64,000 nucleotides of DNA from Candidatus Obscuribacterales bacterium. GTDB taxonomy: Bacteria > Cyanobacteriota > Vampirovibrionia > Obscuribacterales > Obscuribacteraceae. Of the stretch, positions 8,471-17,879 are shown piece by piece. Position 1 is the first letter of the stretch; every line of letters begins with the position of its first letter. The position numbers and the translations under genes are program-made. The DNA lies in assembly GCA_019744775.1 (NCBI GenBank), contig JAIETZ010000004.1, forward strand, positions 124,001 to 188,000. The letters run 5' to 3'. The notes beneath the pieces are model-generated. The model was given only the letters and a program-made list of their open reading frames with translations, did not search any database and had not been told where the DNA came from.

Positions 8471-10078
8471 ATGACTGAAACACCTAATGACGACTGCAAC
8501 AATACTCTGTCCAAAGAAGAAATAGATCTGCGAAAACGCTGGCTTGAGTTTAGTTCCCAAGACGAAGAAATGCTCGCGGAATTGGACCAATTTGTCTCAG
8601 GACACATCAAAGAACTTATTGACGACATGTACCGGCACTTTCTTTCTTTTTCAGAAACCGCAAGTTTTTTTCCGGACAAAGAAATATTGAACCGAGCAAA
8701 ATCAGCTCAATACAGCTATTTTGAAAGACTGACAAAAGGAAATTACGACGAGGATTACGTCAAGGACCGCTTCCGAGTAGGCACGACTCACTATCGTATT
8801 GACTTGGATCCGAAGTGGTATTTGGGAGCCTACAACCGCATCATGCAGGGGCTGTCAAATGTCGTGTTTGAGCATCTGTCCGATAATCCGAACAAAATCC
8901 GATTATTGCTTTCGGCTTTTAGAAAAATCGTTTTTTTTGATATGGGCATTGCCATTGAAACGTATATTCAGGCTAAAGAAACAGCAATACGAGCGCACAT
9001 GAGCACCTTGAACGACTTACATACTGAAAAGAAGGTGACAAAAAGTATTTTGGAGAATGCCCCAATCGGTATTGTGCGATTAGCAGAGGATTTAATATGC
9101 CTGGAGTCAAATCAAAAATTTCTTGAAATGTCCGGCATCAAGGATGGAAAAAATATTGTAGGACAACATTTGTCTCAGTTTGCCCCTAGTCTTCCCCGCA
9201 ACATTTTTGAGCAGGTTCTTTCGACAGGACAAGCTTTTGAGACAATGGCAGATCCGCTCAACTTCAATTCAACAACACAGTCACTGCCAATTCACTTTGA
9301 CTGGGCTGTTTGGCCGGTCAAGGATAATTCCGGCAAAACAATAGGGCTTGTCGCAAAATTCACCAACGCCAGTGATCGCATGATGCTACAACAACAACGC
9401 GAAGATTTTGTTGCTACATTGACGCACGATTTGAAAACGCCAATCCTGGCAGCCAATCGTGCGGTAAAACTGTTGATGGATGGAGACTTCGGACCGGTGT
9501 CTGATGAGCAATCGCATATATTGCAGACGATTCACGACAGCAACTCCTCTCTGTACAAACTAGTTTTAACATTACTCGATGTATACCGTTACGATTCGGG
9601 CGCTAAGGAATTGAATATCGCACCGGCAGACTTGTCGTATACGATAAATCATTTAGCCGCAGAGCTGAGACCACTTGCACAAGCTCAGTCGATTGAACTG
9701 ACAGTCGTCTTGCCGGAAAGCTCTAAGCCAGTGCGCTGCGATGAGGAAGAAATTCGAAGAGTCGTTCAAAACCTACTCGATAATGCACTCAAATACACTT
9801 CATCGGGCGGAGCAATTACTATTTTCATGGAGCAGTCAGAAGAAGAAACTCTCATTGGGGTAAATGACACCGGTAAAGGTATTTCTCTAGAAGATCAACC
9901 TAAACTATTCCAACGATTCTGGCAAGCTGCCGGCAGTGGACGCTACTATGCAAGTACGGGACTTGGACTTTACCTATGTCGCAAAATTGTTGAAAGACAC
10001 AATGGACGAATTTGGTGCCAAAGCGTTCCCGGTGAAGGCTCAATGTTCCAATTCACGATAAAGCATAGTTTGGCATAG
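8471..10078 (+). CDS. Globin-coupled (protoglobin) sensor histidine kinase
   Basis: A 535-residue soluble kinase with no membrane segment. Residues about 12-170 are a sensor-globin domain; the segment RVGTTHYRIDLDPKWYLGAYN places the proximal heme ligand at His107. A PAS-like domain follows (about 190-300), then HisKA with phosphoacceptor His319 in LTHDLKTP, and a HATPase domain (NLLDNALKY N-box, DTGKGI, GLGLYL). Globin-coupled sensors bind O2, NO or CO at heme, so this should sense oxygen or gas ligands and signal to the divergent NarL-type regulator. The neighbouring Usp, hydrogenase and rubredoxin genes fit that job. Confidence 0.93.
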   Translation: MTETPNDDCNNTLSKEEIDLRKRWLEFSSQDEEMLAELDQFVSGHIKELIDDMYRHFLSFSETASFFPDKEILNRAKSAQYSYFERLTKGNYDEDYVKDRFRVGTTHYRIDLDPKWYLGAYNRIMQGLSNVVFEHLSDNPNKIRLLLSAFRKIVFFDMGIAIETYIQAKETAIRAHMSTLNDLHTEKKVTKSILENAPIGIVRLAEDLICLESNQKFLEMSGIKDGKNIVGQHLSQFAPSLPRNIFEQVLSTGQAFETMADPLNFNSTTQSLPIHFDWAVWPVKDNSGKTIGLVAKFTNASDRMMLQQQREDFVATLTHDLKTPILAANRAVKLLMDGDFGPVSDEQSHILQTIHDSNSSLYKLVLTLLDVYRYDSGAKELNIAPADLSYTINHLAAELRPLAQAQSIELTVVLPESSKPVRCDEEEIRRVVQNLLDNALKYTSSGGAITIFMEQSEEETLIGVNDTGKGISLEDQPKLFQRFWQAAGSGRYYASTGLGLYLCRKIVERHNGRIWCQSVPGEGSMFQFTIKHSLA

Positions 10079-10088
10079 CACCACAGTC

Positions 10089-11075
10089 CTAACTCATTTT
10101 AAGCACTGCAGCGCCTTCTAGACGTCCATTTCTCAGATCATCTAGGGCAACATTCGCGTCTTCCAAGGAATAAATCTTGGTTGTTGTTTCAATTGGAATT
10201 TTCGGTGCCAAGTCTATGAACTCTTGCGCATCGCGATGCGTTAAATTCGCCACAGAGCGCAAAACTCTCTCGCCCCATAAAATCTCATAAGGAAACTGCG
10301 GAATATCACTCATATGAATCCCGGCCGTCACTACCGTACCACCTTTTCTGACCGCCTTAAGTGCGGAGACAACGAGACTGCCGACTGGGGCAAAAATAAT
10401 GGCTGCATCTAACTCGTGGGCAGGTGGCTCGGATGATGAGCCGGCCCAATGAGCACCCATTCTCATGGCAAAAGCCTGTCCAGCGAGATCATCTGGTCGG
10501 GTAAAGACAAAGACGCGTCTGTTTTGATACTTGGCTATTTGTATGACAATGTGTGCGGAAGCGCCAAAGCCATAGAGTCCTAAATTTTCTCCTTCACCTG
10601 CCATCTTCAGAGATCGCCAGCCTATAAGGCCCGCACATAACCATGGTGCAATTTGCACGTCATCTAATTCATCCGGCAGTAGAATGACAGAACTTGTATC
10701 AGCCACCGTAAACTCTGCATAGCCTCCATCGATTTGATAACCGGTAAAACGTGCATCGTCACACAAATTCTCTTGTCCACTGACACAGAACCGACAGTAC
10801 CCACAAGTTTTACCCAACCAAGGGACTCCCACCCTTTTTCCAATTGCCGATTTTTCCACGCCGCTGCCGACTTCCGTTATTACACCGACAATTTCGTGTC
10901 CTGGGATAATCGGTAGTTTTGGATTTTTCAGATCACCATCAACTACATGAAGATCGGTACGGCAAACAGCACAAGCCTTAACGGCAATTTGCACCTGCCC
11001 GGCTGCTGGTTGTGGAACAGGCAAATTCTTAAGCACCAGCCCTTTGCCTAGTTCGTCCATTACCATTGCACGCAT
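10089..11075 (-). CDS. Zinc-dependent alcohol dehydrogenase (MDR family)
   Basis: A 328-residue medium-chain dehydrogenase. Catalytic zinc ligands are Cys38, His60-Glu61; the structural zinc lobe is complete with Cys91, 94, 97 and 105. The nucleotide fold GLYGFGASAH replaces the common GxGxxG with GFGASAH, as in AdhA-type zinc ADHs found in stress islands. It should oxidise or reduce alcohols/aldehydes with NAD(P). GGAGG lies upstream of the ATG. It converges on the histidine kinase, 10 bp apart. The exact substrate cannot be read from sequence. Confidence 0.9.
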   Translation of the reverse strand: MRAMVMDELGKGLVLKNLPVPQPAAGQVQIAVKACAVCRTDLHVVDGDLKNPKLPIIPGHEIVGVITEVGSGVEKSAIGKRVGVPWLGKTCGYCRFCVSGQENLCDDARFTGYQIDGGYAEFTVADTSSVILLPDELDDVQIAPWLCAGLIGWRSLKMAGEGENLGLYGFGASAHIVIQIAKYQNRRVFVFTRPDDLAGQAFAMRMGAHWAGSSSEPPAHELDAAIIFAPVGSLVVSALKAVRKGGTVVTAGIHMSDIPQFPYEILWGERVLRSVANLTHRDAQEFIDLAPKIPIETTTKIYSLEDANVALDDLRNGRLEGAAVLKMS

Positions 11076-11139
11076 ATATTGCTCCTCCCCAATAACTTTG
11101 ACTATTTTGCTTCAAAGTCGTTCATCGCGCATCAATCGA

Positions 11140-11178
11140 AAGGAAAGTTTCCTTTATTAATCAGTCCTGAGGCTGATT
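11140..11178. promoter_or_regulatory. Two adjacent dyads upstream of the alcohol dehydrogenase
   Basis: A 15 nt near-perfect palindrome AAGGAAAGTTTCCTT (11140-11154) is followed by AATCAG-8 nt-CTGATT (11159-11178). They lie 65-100 bp upstream of the alcohol dehydrogenase start in a 275 bp gene-free region shared with the plus-strand gene at 11351. They look like binding sites for dimeric regulators. No convincing -35/-10 pair was identified. Confidence 0.4.
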
Positions 11179-11350
11179 TACCTCGTTCCTCCGGACGTTA
11201 TTGCTTATTCGACAAAAAGCAATGATTAATAATGTGACACAACGCAACTTTTCGGAATAGGCTTAGGATTTGTCGCAAGCGTCATTTATTAACATACAAC
11301 TAACACATCTGCTAAACATACATCAAACAAAATCGCTTTGACAAAATAAG

Positions 11351-11704
11351 ATGGCAATGAAAACAGTAACCCAAGTCTCAATTAATCTTCAAACTGGGCT
11401 AATTCTACGTCGAGGGAAAGATGCTCTTTTGCTTGATTGGAAATCCAGTTGTAATTACCTCAATCTAGTTGTCGAACGTCATATCTGCTCAGGCATTTAC
11501 AAAAACACTGCTTCATGCTGGTTAAAGGCAATTGAAACGCACACAGAAGTCAATTGCACAGACGCTGATGTTGTCTTACACATGTCGCCACAAGACTTGG
11601 CCATTACTTTTACTAGAACATTCCTAATGCCAAATACTGTATGGCTTTCTTCAATCGCCCAAGAGAAGCTCAAAATAGCCCTGCAAGACTTTCTTATTCA
11701 TTAG
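11351..11704 (+). CDS. Hypothetical protein
   Basis: A 117-residue protein that I do not recognise. It has no signal peptide or membrane segment; it mixes short beta-strand-like stretches (TQVSINLQTGLILRRGKDALLLDW) with a C-terminal helix (SSIAQEKLKIALQDFLI). It is divergent from the alcohol dehydrogenase and 59 bp upstream of the acyltransferase on the same strand, so it may be co-transcribed with it. Confidence 0.6.
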   Translation: MAMKTVTQVSINLQTGLILRRGKDALLLDWKSSCNYLNLVVERHICSGIYKNTASCWLKAIETHTEVNCTDADVVLHMSPQDLAITFTRTFLMPNTVWLSSIAQEKLKIALQDFLIH

Positions 11705-11763
11705 TTTGCATTGAGTACCTCATGTTATAGAGTAAGTGTACGTACAATCAGACAGCAGTTTAT

Positions 11764-12993
11764 ATGACTCATTCACAGCGACCAAAACATAACTTCCTAG
11801 TAATGTCTTTACTCAAGACAATTTGGCCTATAGCCATGCAGCTTAGGTTTGGACCAATTGAAATTAAGGTCATTGACAATGGATTGTCCGAGCTTCAGAA
11901 CTTAAAGGACAAGCGAGTCATTTTGTGTCCTAATCATCCTTCCGCTGTGGATGCCGACATAATTTTTGCTTTGTCCGAAATCCTCAATGAGGAATTTAAT
12001 TATTTAGCGGCTCATGTTCTCTTCTACGGGCATCGTGGCCTAAATGCTTTGTTGCTAGAGCAGATGGGCTGTTATCCGATAGTGCGTGGCAGCGCAGATT
12101 TCGATGCTTTTCGGACAACACTGGCTATACTGAAAGAAGGAAAAAACAAACTTGTCATTTTTCCGGAAGGTGAAGTATCACACGACAGCCATAACGTGAT
12201 GACCCTTGAACCGGGAGCCGTACAGATTGCCATGTCGGCTCTGGCGGAAATGAAAAAACACAATAGAGAAGCGCCATCGATACTCTTGTTGCCACTAGCA
12301 ATAAAATATTTCTATCGCACGGACATCACCAAGGCTTTGAATCAAGCCCTGCGAACAATCGAGACAAAACTGTCGCTGAGAATAAATTCGTCCAATACAC
12401 TACCGCAAAGAATCACCCTGATGACAGAGTCTGTACTGCTTAGACTGGAAGCACAATATGCGTGCCCGTCCGGTCGCAATGATTCGCTAGCACATCGAAT
12501 TATTAATGTGCGTACTACTATCTTAGAATATCTGGCAGCCAAACTTAATTTGAAACTACCAGAAACAGAAACGCACTTACACTGGGTACACTTGCTTCAG
12601 AAAACTCTTACACAGTTACGTGATGGGCATTTGAAACTTTCACAGCCTTTAGCGGTAAGCAAACATGAGTTTATTAGAACAGCAAATAAGGACATTGCCC
12701 ATGTCCTTAATTTTGTCAGCCTCGATCGCACATTGCCCGACGAGAATTCGGCACCTGAGGATCTAGCGGAAATTGTCAATTTATTGGAGCTGGAGGTCTT
12801 TGGTCGCGCTTACAATAAAGGACCCAGATCGGTCATTATCAAAGTCGGAAAACCGCTAGACCTGCTCGAATATTTTCAAAGCTATAGAGAAAACAAACAA
12901 AAAACAGTAGACGAGTGCGACAAAGAATTAGCCGCTCGCCTGACTAACCTGCTTGAACAAATAGAAAATCAACATCGTCCGCAACTCTTGTAA
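11764..12993 (+). CDS. 1-acyl-glycerol-3-phosphate acyltransferase-like protein (PlsC domain)
   Basis: A 409-residue protein with an N-terminal PlsC-type acyltransferase domain: NHPSAVDAD in the place of the catalytic NHxxxxD motif, GCYPIVRGSAD, and FPEGEVSHDS as the glycerol-phosphate binding motif. Family members acylate lysophosphatidate or related lipids at the membrane face. The C-terminal 200 residues are helical and not recognised; they are rich in charged heptad-like stretches (LRTIETKLSLRIN, LLQKTLTQLRDGHLK). It converges on the Mg-type P-type ATPase. The C-terminal part may make it a specialised member. Confidence 0.8.
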   Translation: MTHSQRPKHNFLVMSLLKTIWPIAMQLRFGPIEIKVIDNGLSELQNLKDKRVILCPNHPSAVDADIIFALSEILNEEFNYLAAHVLFYGHRGLNALLLEQMGCYPIVRGSADFDAFRTTLAILKEGKNKLVIFPEGEVSHDSHNVMTLEPGAVQIAMSALAEMKKHNREAPSILLLPLAIKYFYRTDITKALNQALRTIETKLSLRINSSNTLPQRITLMTESVLLRLEAQYACPSGRNDSLAHRIINVRTTILEYLAAKLNLKLPETETHLHWVHLLQKTLTQLRDGHLKLSQPLAVSKHEFIRTANKDIAHVLNFVSLDRTLPDENSAPEDLAEIVNLLELEVFGRAYNKGPRSVIIKVGKPLDLLEYFQSYRENKQKTVDECDKELAARLTNLLEQIENQHRPQLL

Positions 12994-13023
12994 TACGATG
13001 CAAGAACCAGCAGAAGTCCCAGT

Positions 13024-15453
13024 TCACATATCCCGCATAATTCGGCGCTTGACTGATTGCACCACCAACAGGTATGTCGCGGTAGCAATTACCAAAAACA
13101 CCAAATACTCCAACGGCAATGCGGTGAAACCCAGAGGTCTAGCCACTGCTGTGAACGGCAGAAGTAAGCCTACGGCAACGACAAGCAGTGTTGTTATACT
13201 TAAAGGTTTACTTGGGCGGCTTCGAAACGGATTACCTGCGGTTCTTATCACAAAGAGCACCAGAGTCTGAGTTGCAAGAGACTCGACAAACCAGCCAGTA
13301 TGGAACAATTCCTGGTTCGCATGAAAGAACTTCAGCAGAACAAAAAATGTAATGAAGTCAAAGACTGAACTAATAGGACCGATACGAATCATGAAATTTT
13401 TAATACTCCCAATATTCCAACGATGTGGCTTTCGAATGTAAGTTTGATCCACGTTATCCGATGGAATGGTCACTTGCGCTAAGTCATACAGAAAATTGTT
13501 CAGAATAATTTGGATAGGCAGCATTGGCAGAAAGGGTAAAAACAGTGAGGCTGCTGCCATACTGAACATGTTGCCAAAATTAGAACTTGTCCCCATCAGC
13601 AAATATTTGATGACGTTGCCCCAAGCTTTTCTACCTTCAACGACACCTTGATGGAGAATACGCAAATCGCGTTGCAAAAGAATAATCTCGGCGGCATCCT
13701 TAGCCACATCGACGGCATTAGCCACGGATATACCTACATCGGCTGCATGCAATGATGGAGAGTCATTTATCCCGTCACCCAGAAAACCAACAACATGACC
13801 ACGTCGTTTCAAGGCAAGGATCAGCTGATGCTTCTGGGCAGGAGTTACCCGTACAAATACATTGTATTTTTCCGCTATGTGCTCCAAAGCCGGAGGCGTG
13901 AGACGATCTAGTTCCTCACCATGTATCAGGCGCTCAACGTTCAGACCAACTTTAGAGCACACATGCTTGGTAACGTGCTCGTTGTCCCCTGTAAGTATCT
14001 TAACCTTGATACCATCTTTGTGCAGTGAGGTAATAGTCTTAGCTACTTCCGGTAAAGGTGGATCAAGGAAAGCAAGGAAGCCCAACAGTACAAGGTCTCG
14101 CTCATCATGACGATTCCAGCTTTTTTGTTGTTCCGAGACAACTTTATAAGCGACAGCAAGCACACGATAGCCCTGTCGACTCAACTTGGTCCAGGTGGCA
14201 TTGCACTGTGCAAGCATGTCCTCATCGAGCGCTTGGCGTTCATTAGTGACTTCGCACTGGGTGCAGCACGACAAGATCGTTTCTGGCGCACCCTTAGCGA
14301 TAAGAATGCACTCTTTATCAATTCCGACAACCACCGATAATCGTTTGCGTTCGAAGTCAAAAGGGATTTCGTCCAACTTTCTCGATTGCAAGGTATCACT
14401 TTTCACATCTTTTAGAATGGCTGTGTCCAGAGGATTTTTCGTGCCGGTTTGGTAGAAGCTGTTAAGTTGGGACAAGCGCAGTGTGCGCTCAGATCTATTT
14501 CCCATAAAATCGCAGTATACTTCGAGCACCATTTGACCACTGGTCAGGGTGCCGGTTTTATCGCTACAGAGTACATCCATGCTACCGAAATTTTGAATTG
14601 CCGGTAAATGCTTAACAATGACCTTTTGCTTTGCCATACGGACTGCGCCTTGACCCAGGCTCACCGTCATAATCATCGGCAGAAATTCCGGCGTTAGTCC
14701 AACTGCCAATGCCAATGCAAAAAGAAGTGACTGAATTAAGTCTCGCCCTAGCATAATGTTAGACATCAGTACAAATAAGACCAAGACAAACACCGTCTTG
14801 CTGATCAAAATTCCGAAACGACGAGCACCTCGTTCAAATTCACTTTCTGGAGCCTTGGCAGTTAGAAGATTAGCAATTGTGCCAAAGGCCGTTTTGGTTC
14901 CGGTCGCTATTGCTACCGCCATTGCGGTTCCGCTTACAATTGAACTACCAAGGAAAATTGAGTCATTAACTTGCTTTTCGACAGGAAAGGACTCTCCGGT
15001 GAGGGCAGCCTCATTTACATGAAGGTCATGAACCTCAATCAAACGCGCATCCGCCGGGATTAAATCGCCCGCCGATAATTGAATGAAATCTCCTGGAACA
15101 ATCATGCGAGGCGGCACATCTACCCATTGCCCGTCTCTCAATACGGTGGCTTTCGGCGCGATCTGTGACTTTAACGATTCTTCTGCTTTTTGTGCCCGAT
15201 AACTTTGAATGAAGTTCAGTGCAACGCTCAACAAAACCATAGTCGCAATGATTAGACTATTGAAGCTCTCACCGACAAATGCCGAAACGGCGCTTGCGAT
15301 TAACAAAATGATTACCAACGGATCGGTAAAATATGAGCAAATTTGCAACAAGGTGGACAGGCGATGAACTAAGACGAATTCATTGGGTCCATAGATACGA
15401 AGCCGCTCCTGAGCTTCGTTACTACTTAATCCTGATTCCTCAAGTTTATTCAT
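13024..15453 (-). CDS. mgtA: Magnesium-translocating P-type ATPase (MgtA/MgtB-like)
   Basis: An 809-residue P3B-type ATPase with all key motifs: TGES in the actuator domain (AALTGESFPVEK), phosphorylation motif CSDKTGTLT, KGAPE nucleotide-site motif, and GDGINDSPSLHAADVGISV hinge. N-terminal LSSNEAQERLRIYGPNEF is a cation-ATPase N domain. About ten hydrophobic membrane segments are visible. It should import Mg2+ or another divalent cation across the inner membrane. The next gene downstream in transcription is absent; upstream, the esterase-like gene ends 9 bp away, so the two are probably one operon. The mgtA symbol rests on motif similarity. Confidence 0.88.
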   Translation of the reverse strand: MNKLEESGLSSNEAQERLRIYGPNEFVLVHRLSTLLQICSYFTDPLVIILLIASAVSAFVGESFNSLIIATMVLLSVALNFIQSYRAQKAEESLKSQIAPKATVLRDGQWVDVPPRMIVPGDFIQLSAGDLIPADARLIEVHDLHVNEAALTGESFPVEKQVNDSIFLGSSIVSGTAMAVAIATGTKTAFGTIANLLTAKAPESEFERGARRFGILISKTVFVLVLFVLMSNIMLGRDLIQSLLFALALAVGLTPEFLPMIMTVSLGQGAVRMAKQKVIVKHLPAIQNFGSMDVLCSDKTGTLTSGQMVLEVYCDFMGNRSERTLRLSQLNSFYQTGTKNPLDTAILKDVKSDTLQSRKLDEIPFDFERKRLSVVVGIDKECILIAKGAPETILSCCTQCEVTNERQALDEDMLAQCNATWTKLSRQGYRVLAVAYKVVSEQQKSWNRHDERDLVLLGFLAFLDPPLPEVAKTITSLHKDGIKVKILTGDNEHVTKHVCSKVGLNVERLIHGEELDRLTPPALEHIAEKYNVFVRVTPAQKHQLILALKRRGHVVGFLGDGINDSPSLHAADVGISVANAVDVAKDAAEIILLQRDLRILHQGVVEGRKAWGNVIKYLLMGTSSNFGNMFSMAAASLFLPFLPMLPIQIILNNFLYDLAQVTIPSDNVDQTYIRKPHRWNIGSIKNFMIRIGPISSVFDFITFFVLLKFFHANQELFHTGWFVESLATQTLVLFVIRTAGNPFRSRPSKPLSITTLLVVAVGLLLPFTAVARPLGFTALPLEYLVFLVIATATYLLVVQSVKRRIMRDM

Positions 15454-15462
15454 CGGATAAGA

Positions 15463-16821
15463 CTAATCAATAGTCTCTTCTACCCGATCTTCGCCGGCGA
15501 CCCATTTAGCTGTACGTTCTAAAGGTTCAACAGCTTGGGTTTCCTGGAAATGGATGATGGCATCAAATTGATCCGACAGCCTGGTTAGAAAATAATGACT
15601 TTGACGTTCGGTCTGTGGCATGTAAATGACACCAATTGCCCTTTCCAGATGAGGTTGTTTGAATGCTGCGCGCAAATTTGACTGCTTCAAGTTCAATATG
15701 AAGGACGGCAAATCGACACTATGGAAAAGCTCCTCGATGCTGCCCGGTAGCCCTGGTCGTACAATCTTGCGTTCGGCTTCACCGCCCCATTGGCAGGCAG
15801 CCGTAACGGTACCTGTGTAGCAACTAAATCCGATTGAAAACGTGCTATCCCCAAAGTTTTGTCTCACGAGCTGCCCAAGGTTCAATTCACCCCGTTGCGA
15901 CATCTCGGTAGCACGGGCATCTCCCAAATGTGAATTGTGGGCCCAAACAACCACCTTCATATCTTTGTTGTGTTGGCGCAAATTGTTACCCAGAGCAACC
16001 AACGTCTCCATCATGTGCTCATCGCGCAAGTTCCAAGTGCTTATCCTACCGCGAAACATTTCACGGTAATAATTTTGTGCTTTGGAGACCAGCCTGGCAT
16101 TTTGCTCAACGAAAAAATACTCGTCCATTGCCGGACAGCCATCCTTTTGCATATAGTCGATTGCTCGGTGCTGCAAGTCAATCAACTCAGCAATAACCTT
16201 TTCCTCGCAGGCTTTAGTCAATCCCAGGGAGGAAGCGTAACCATAGGCTTGTTCATCGGAATCAAAGATGGATAGGCAATGATAACGATCACGCGCCCGT
16301 TTGGCAGCTTCAGGATCAACTGTCTGCAAATAATCGACTACCGCAGCAGCCGAACGGTACAAGCTATACAAGTCCAAACCGTAGAACCCTATCTTATTGT
16401 CATGTTTGGCAATAGACTGATTGAAGTGTTTGAGCCATTCGACAAACGACAACACATCAGCATTGCGCCACAACCAAGTGGGAAAACGTTGAAATCCGGA
16501 CAAGGCTTCGGTGGCGGTTTTCGCCTGGCCAAGATCTTTTACAAAACGATTAACCATCCAGGCATCAGGCCAATCAGCTTCGACCGCGACGGCATTGAAG
16601 CCGCGCTCCTCAATAAGTCTCTTTGTCAAATCTATGCGTGTTTTGTAAAATTCGTGCGTGCCATGAGAGGCTTCACCAATAAGTACAAAGGAGCGATCGC
16701 CAATTAGTTCCATTAAGGAGTCAAAATTCTGCTTTTCCCCCGTGAATGGAACAGCCTTTTCTCTAATTAAATGACTCAAGTGCTTATCCGGAGCAAAATG
16801 CCCGCGCATTGTCTGAACCAT
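15463..16821 (-). CDS. Erythromycin esterase family protein
   Basis: A 452-residue protein of the EreA/succinoglycan biosynthesis-like family. Seen: LIGEASHGTHEFYKTR with the conserved Glu and His, VEADWPDAWMVN, KVVVWAHNSHLGDARAT, and a conserved C-terminal MPQTERQSHYF. Some members hydrolyse macrolides, but homologues beside Usp and PRT genes in stress islands have no proven antibiotic role; resistance should not be assumed. ATG at 16821 is preferred, with GGAGG 5 nt upstream; a GTG at 16827 touches the Shine-Dalgarno. It sits between the PRT gene and the Mg-type ATPase, same strand. Confidence 0.87.
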   Translation of the reverse strand: MVQTMRGHFAPDKHLSHLIREKAVPFTGEKQNFDSLMELIGDRSFVLIGEASHGTHEFYKTRIDLTKRLIEERGFNAVAVEADWPDAWMVNRFVKDLGQAKTATEALSGFQRFPTWLWRNADVLSFVEWLKHFNQSIAKHDNKIGFYGLDLYSLYRSAAAVVDYLQTVDPEAAKRARDRYHCLSIFDSDEQAYGYASSLGLTKACEEKVIAELIDLQHRAIDYMQKDGCPAMDEYFFVEQNARLVSKAQNYYREMFRGRISTWNLRDEHMMETLVALGNNLRQHNKDMKVVVWAHNSHLGDARATEMSQRGELNLGQLVRQNFGDSTFSIGFSCYTGTVTAACQWGGEAERKIVRPGLPGSIEELFHSVDLPSFILNLKQSNLRAAFKQPHLERAIGVIYMPQTERQSHYFLTRLSDQFDAIIHFQETQAVEPLERTAKWVAGEDRVEETID

Positions 16822-16835
16822 AAACACCTCCAGAA

Positions 16836-17522
16836 TTAGCGTTTAGCCAAATGATTGTTTGATTTAAATTGAGCACTTTCTTTCAGTGCCATGACCACTT
16901 CATCATTAGTGGTTTGCGTAAAATTGGCATAGTGCAAACCCACCGCCTGAAATTCACGCGGTACACTGACGGCAATAACAGTACAGCACATAGATAATTC
17001 ACTATAGCTTTCCTGACTGATCACCGGAGTTGCTAAAATCACCTTTTGGGCGCCACGCGTACGAGCTGTTTGAACAGCAGCCAATGCCGTCATACCGGTA
17101 GCAATACCGTCATCGACTAAAATAACCGTCTTTCCTTCAAAAGTTGCCGGTTTACGCTCAGCAAGGGCATAAAACTCGCTTTCGATTAGTCTTGTTTTAC
17201 TTAGCAACTGTCGCCTTTGTTCTTCTATGTAAACATTCCATTGCTCAGTCCGCGGTACTGATGGATTTAAAACCACAATTCCATCCGACGAAACGGCACC
17301 AATGGCACACTCCGGCTGGTTAGGATATGGAAGCTTTTTAGAAACCATCACTTCCACGGGTGTGCCGAAAAGACGAGCAATTTCTACGGCCACCGGCACA
17401 CCACCTCTGGGTAGACCAACGATCACTAAATTATCGCTATCAAGTAAACCCTGTGTTTCAAGAAAGTGTTGGAGTTTAACCGCCAATTGCTGCCCTGCCT
17501 GCTTTCGATCTATAAATATCAT
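16836..17522 (-). CDS. Phosphoribosyltransferase domain protein
   Basis: A 228-residue type I PRT. The PRPP-binding loop VILVDDGIATGMT is at residues 133-145, and the N-terminal GLPRGGVPVAVEIAR helix-turn is typical of the family often fused to dienelactone-hydrolase domains in anaerobic-stress islands. The base acceptor is not known. Its start overlaps the rubredoxin stop by 4 bp (17519-17522), and the esterase-like gene follows after 14 bp, so rubredoxin-PRT-esterase-ATPase appear to be one operon. Confidence 0.9.
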   Translation of the reverse strand: MIFIDRKQAGQQLAVKLQHFLETQGLLDSDNLVIVGLPRGGVPVAVEIARLFGTPVEVMVSKKLPYPNQPECAIGAVSSDGIVVLNPSVPRTEQWNVYIEEQRRQLLSKTRLIESEFYALAERKPATFEGKTVILVDDGIATGMTALAAVQTARTRGAQKVILATPVISQESYSELSMCCTVIAVSVPREFQAVGLHYANFTQTTNDEVVMALKESAQFKSNNHLAKR

Positions 17523-17743
17523 ATCTTTTTGCCCTCATAGCTGAATCCATCCACCATTGTGGAAGCTCTCAAATTGGTTCGGTCGGCATCACAAACAGGA
17601 CAACGCCAGTTTTCCGGCAAATCAGCTACATGAGTTTTGGCTGGAATATTAAGCTGTGCATCGCCAAATAGCTCGTTGTACCCGTATGCCCGACAACAAT
17701 CGCAAAGGAAGGAATCATATTCAACCAATCTTTGATTATTCAT
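17519..17743 (-). CDS. Rubredoxin-like small iron protein
   Basis: A 74-residue protein with a complete rubredoxin pattern: Cys14 and Cys17 (CDCC, with an additional Cys16), AYGYNELFGD, a THVADLPENW segment, then Cys48 and Cys51 (CPVC). Rubredoxins carry one Fe(Cys)4 centre and deliver electrons in oxygen or peroxide detoxification or to oxygenases. It is longer at both ends than a minimal rubredoxin (about 53 residues). It leads the operon with the phosphoribosyltransferase, to which it is translationally coupled by ATGA. Confidence 0.85.
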   Translation of the reverse strand: MNNQRLVEYDSFLCDCCRAYGYNELFGDAQLNIPAKTHVADLPENWRCPVCDADRTNLRASTMVDGFSYEGKKI

Positions 17744-17828
17744 ATATCACTCCCATTAAACGAGTACACTCCTATACCCATTTTGTAAGATTTGCACTGT
17801 CTTTGCATGACCAGACAGGATGATTGAA

Positions 17829-17848
17829 CCTCATTCTTACGAATGAGG
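17829..17848. terminator. Hairpin downstream of the CoA-transferase gene
   Basis: Perfect 8 bp stem CCTCATTC-TTAC-GAATGAGG, 31 bp beyond the stop of the CoA-transferase gene (minus strand) and upstream of the rubredoxin operon. There is no T-run, so it may be a transcript-end hairpin or an operator. GGATGATT at 17818-17825 lies beside it. Confidence 0.45.
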
Positions 17849-17879
17849 CCATTCCAAAGCAACAAATTCCATCAAAACA

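Noticed and set aside
15463-16821. Macrolide resistance gene
   Set aside because: Family membership alone does not show macrolide hydrolysis, and this gene is in a stress operon without other resistance genes.
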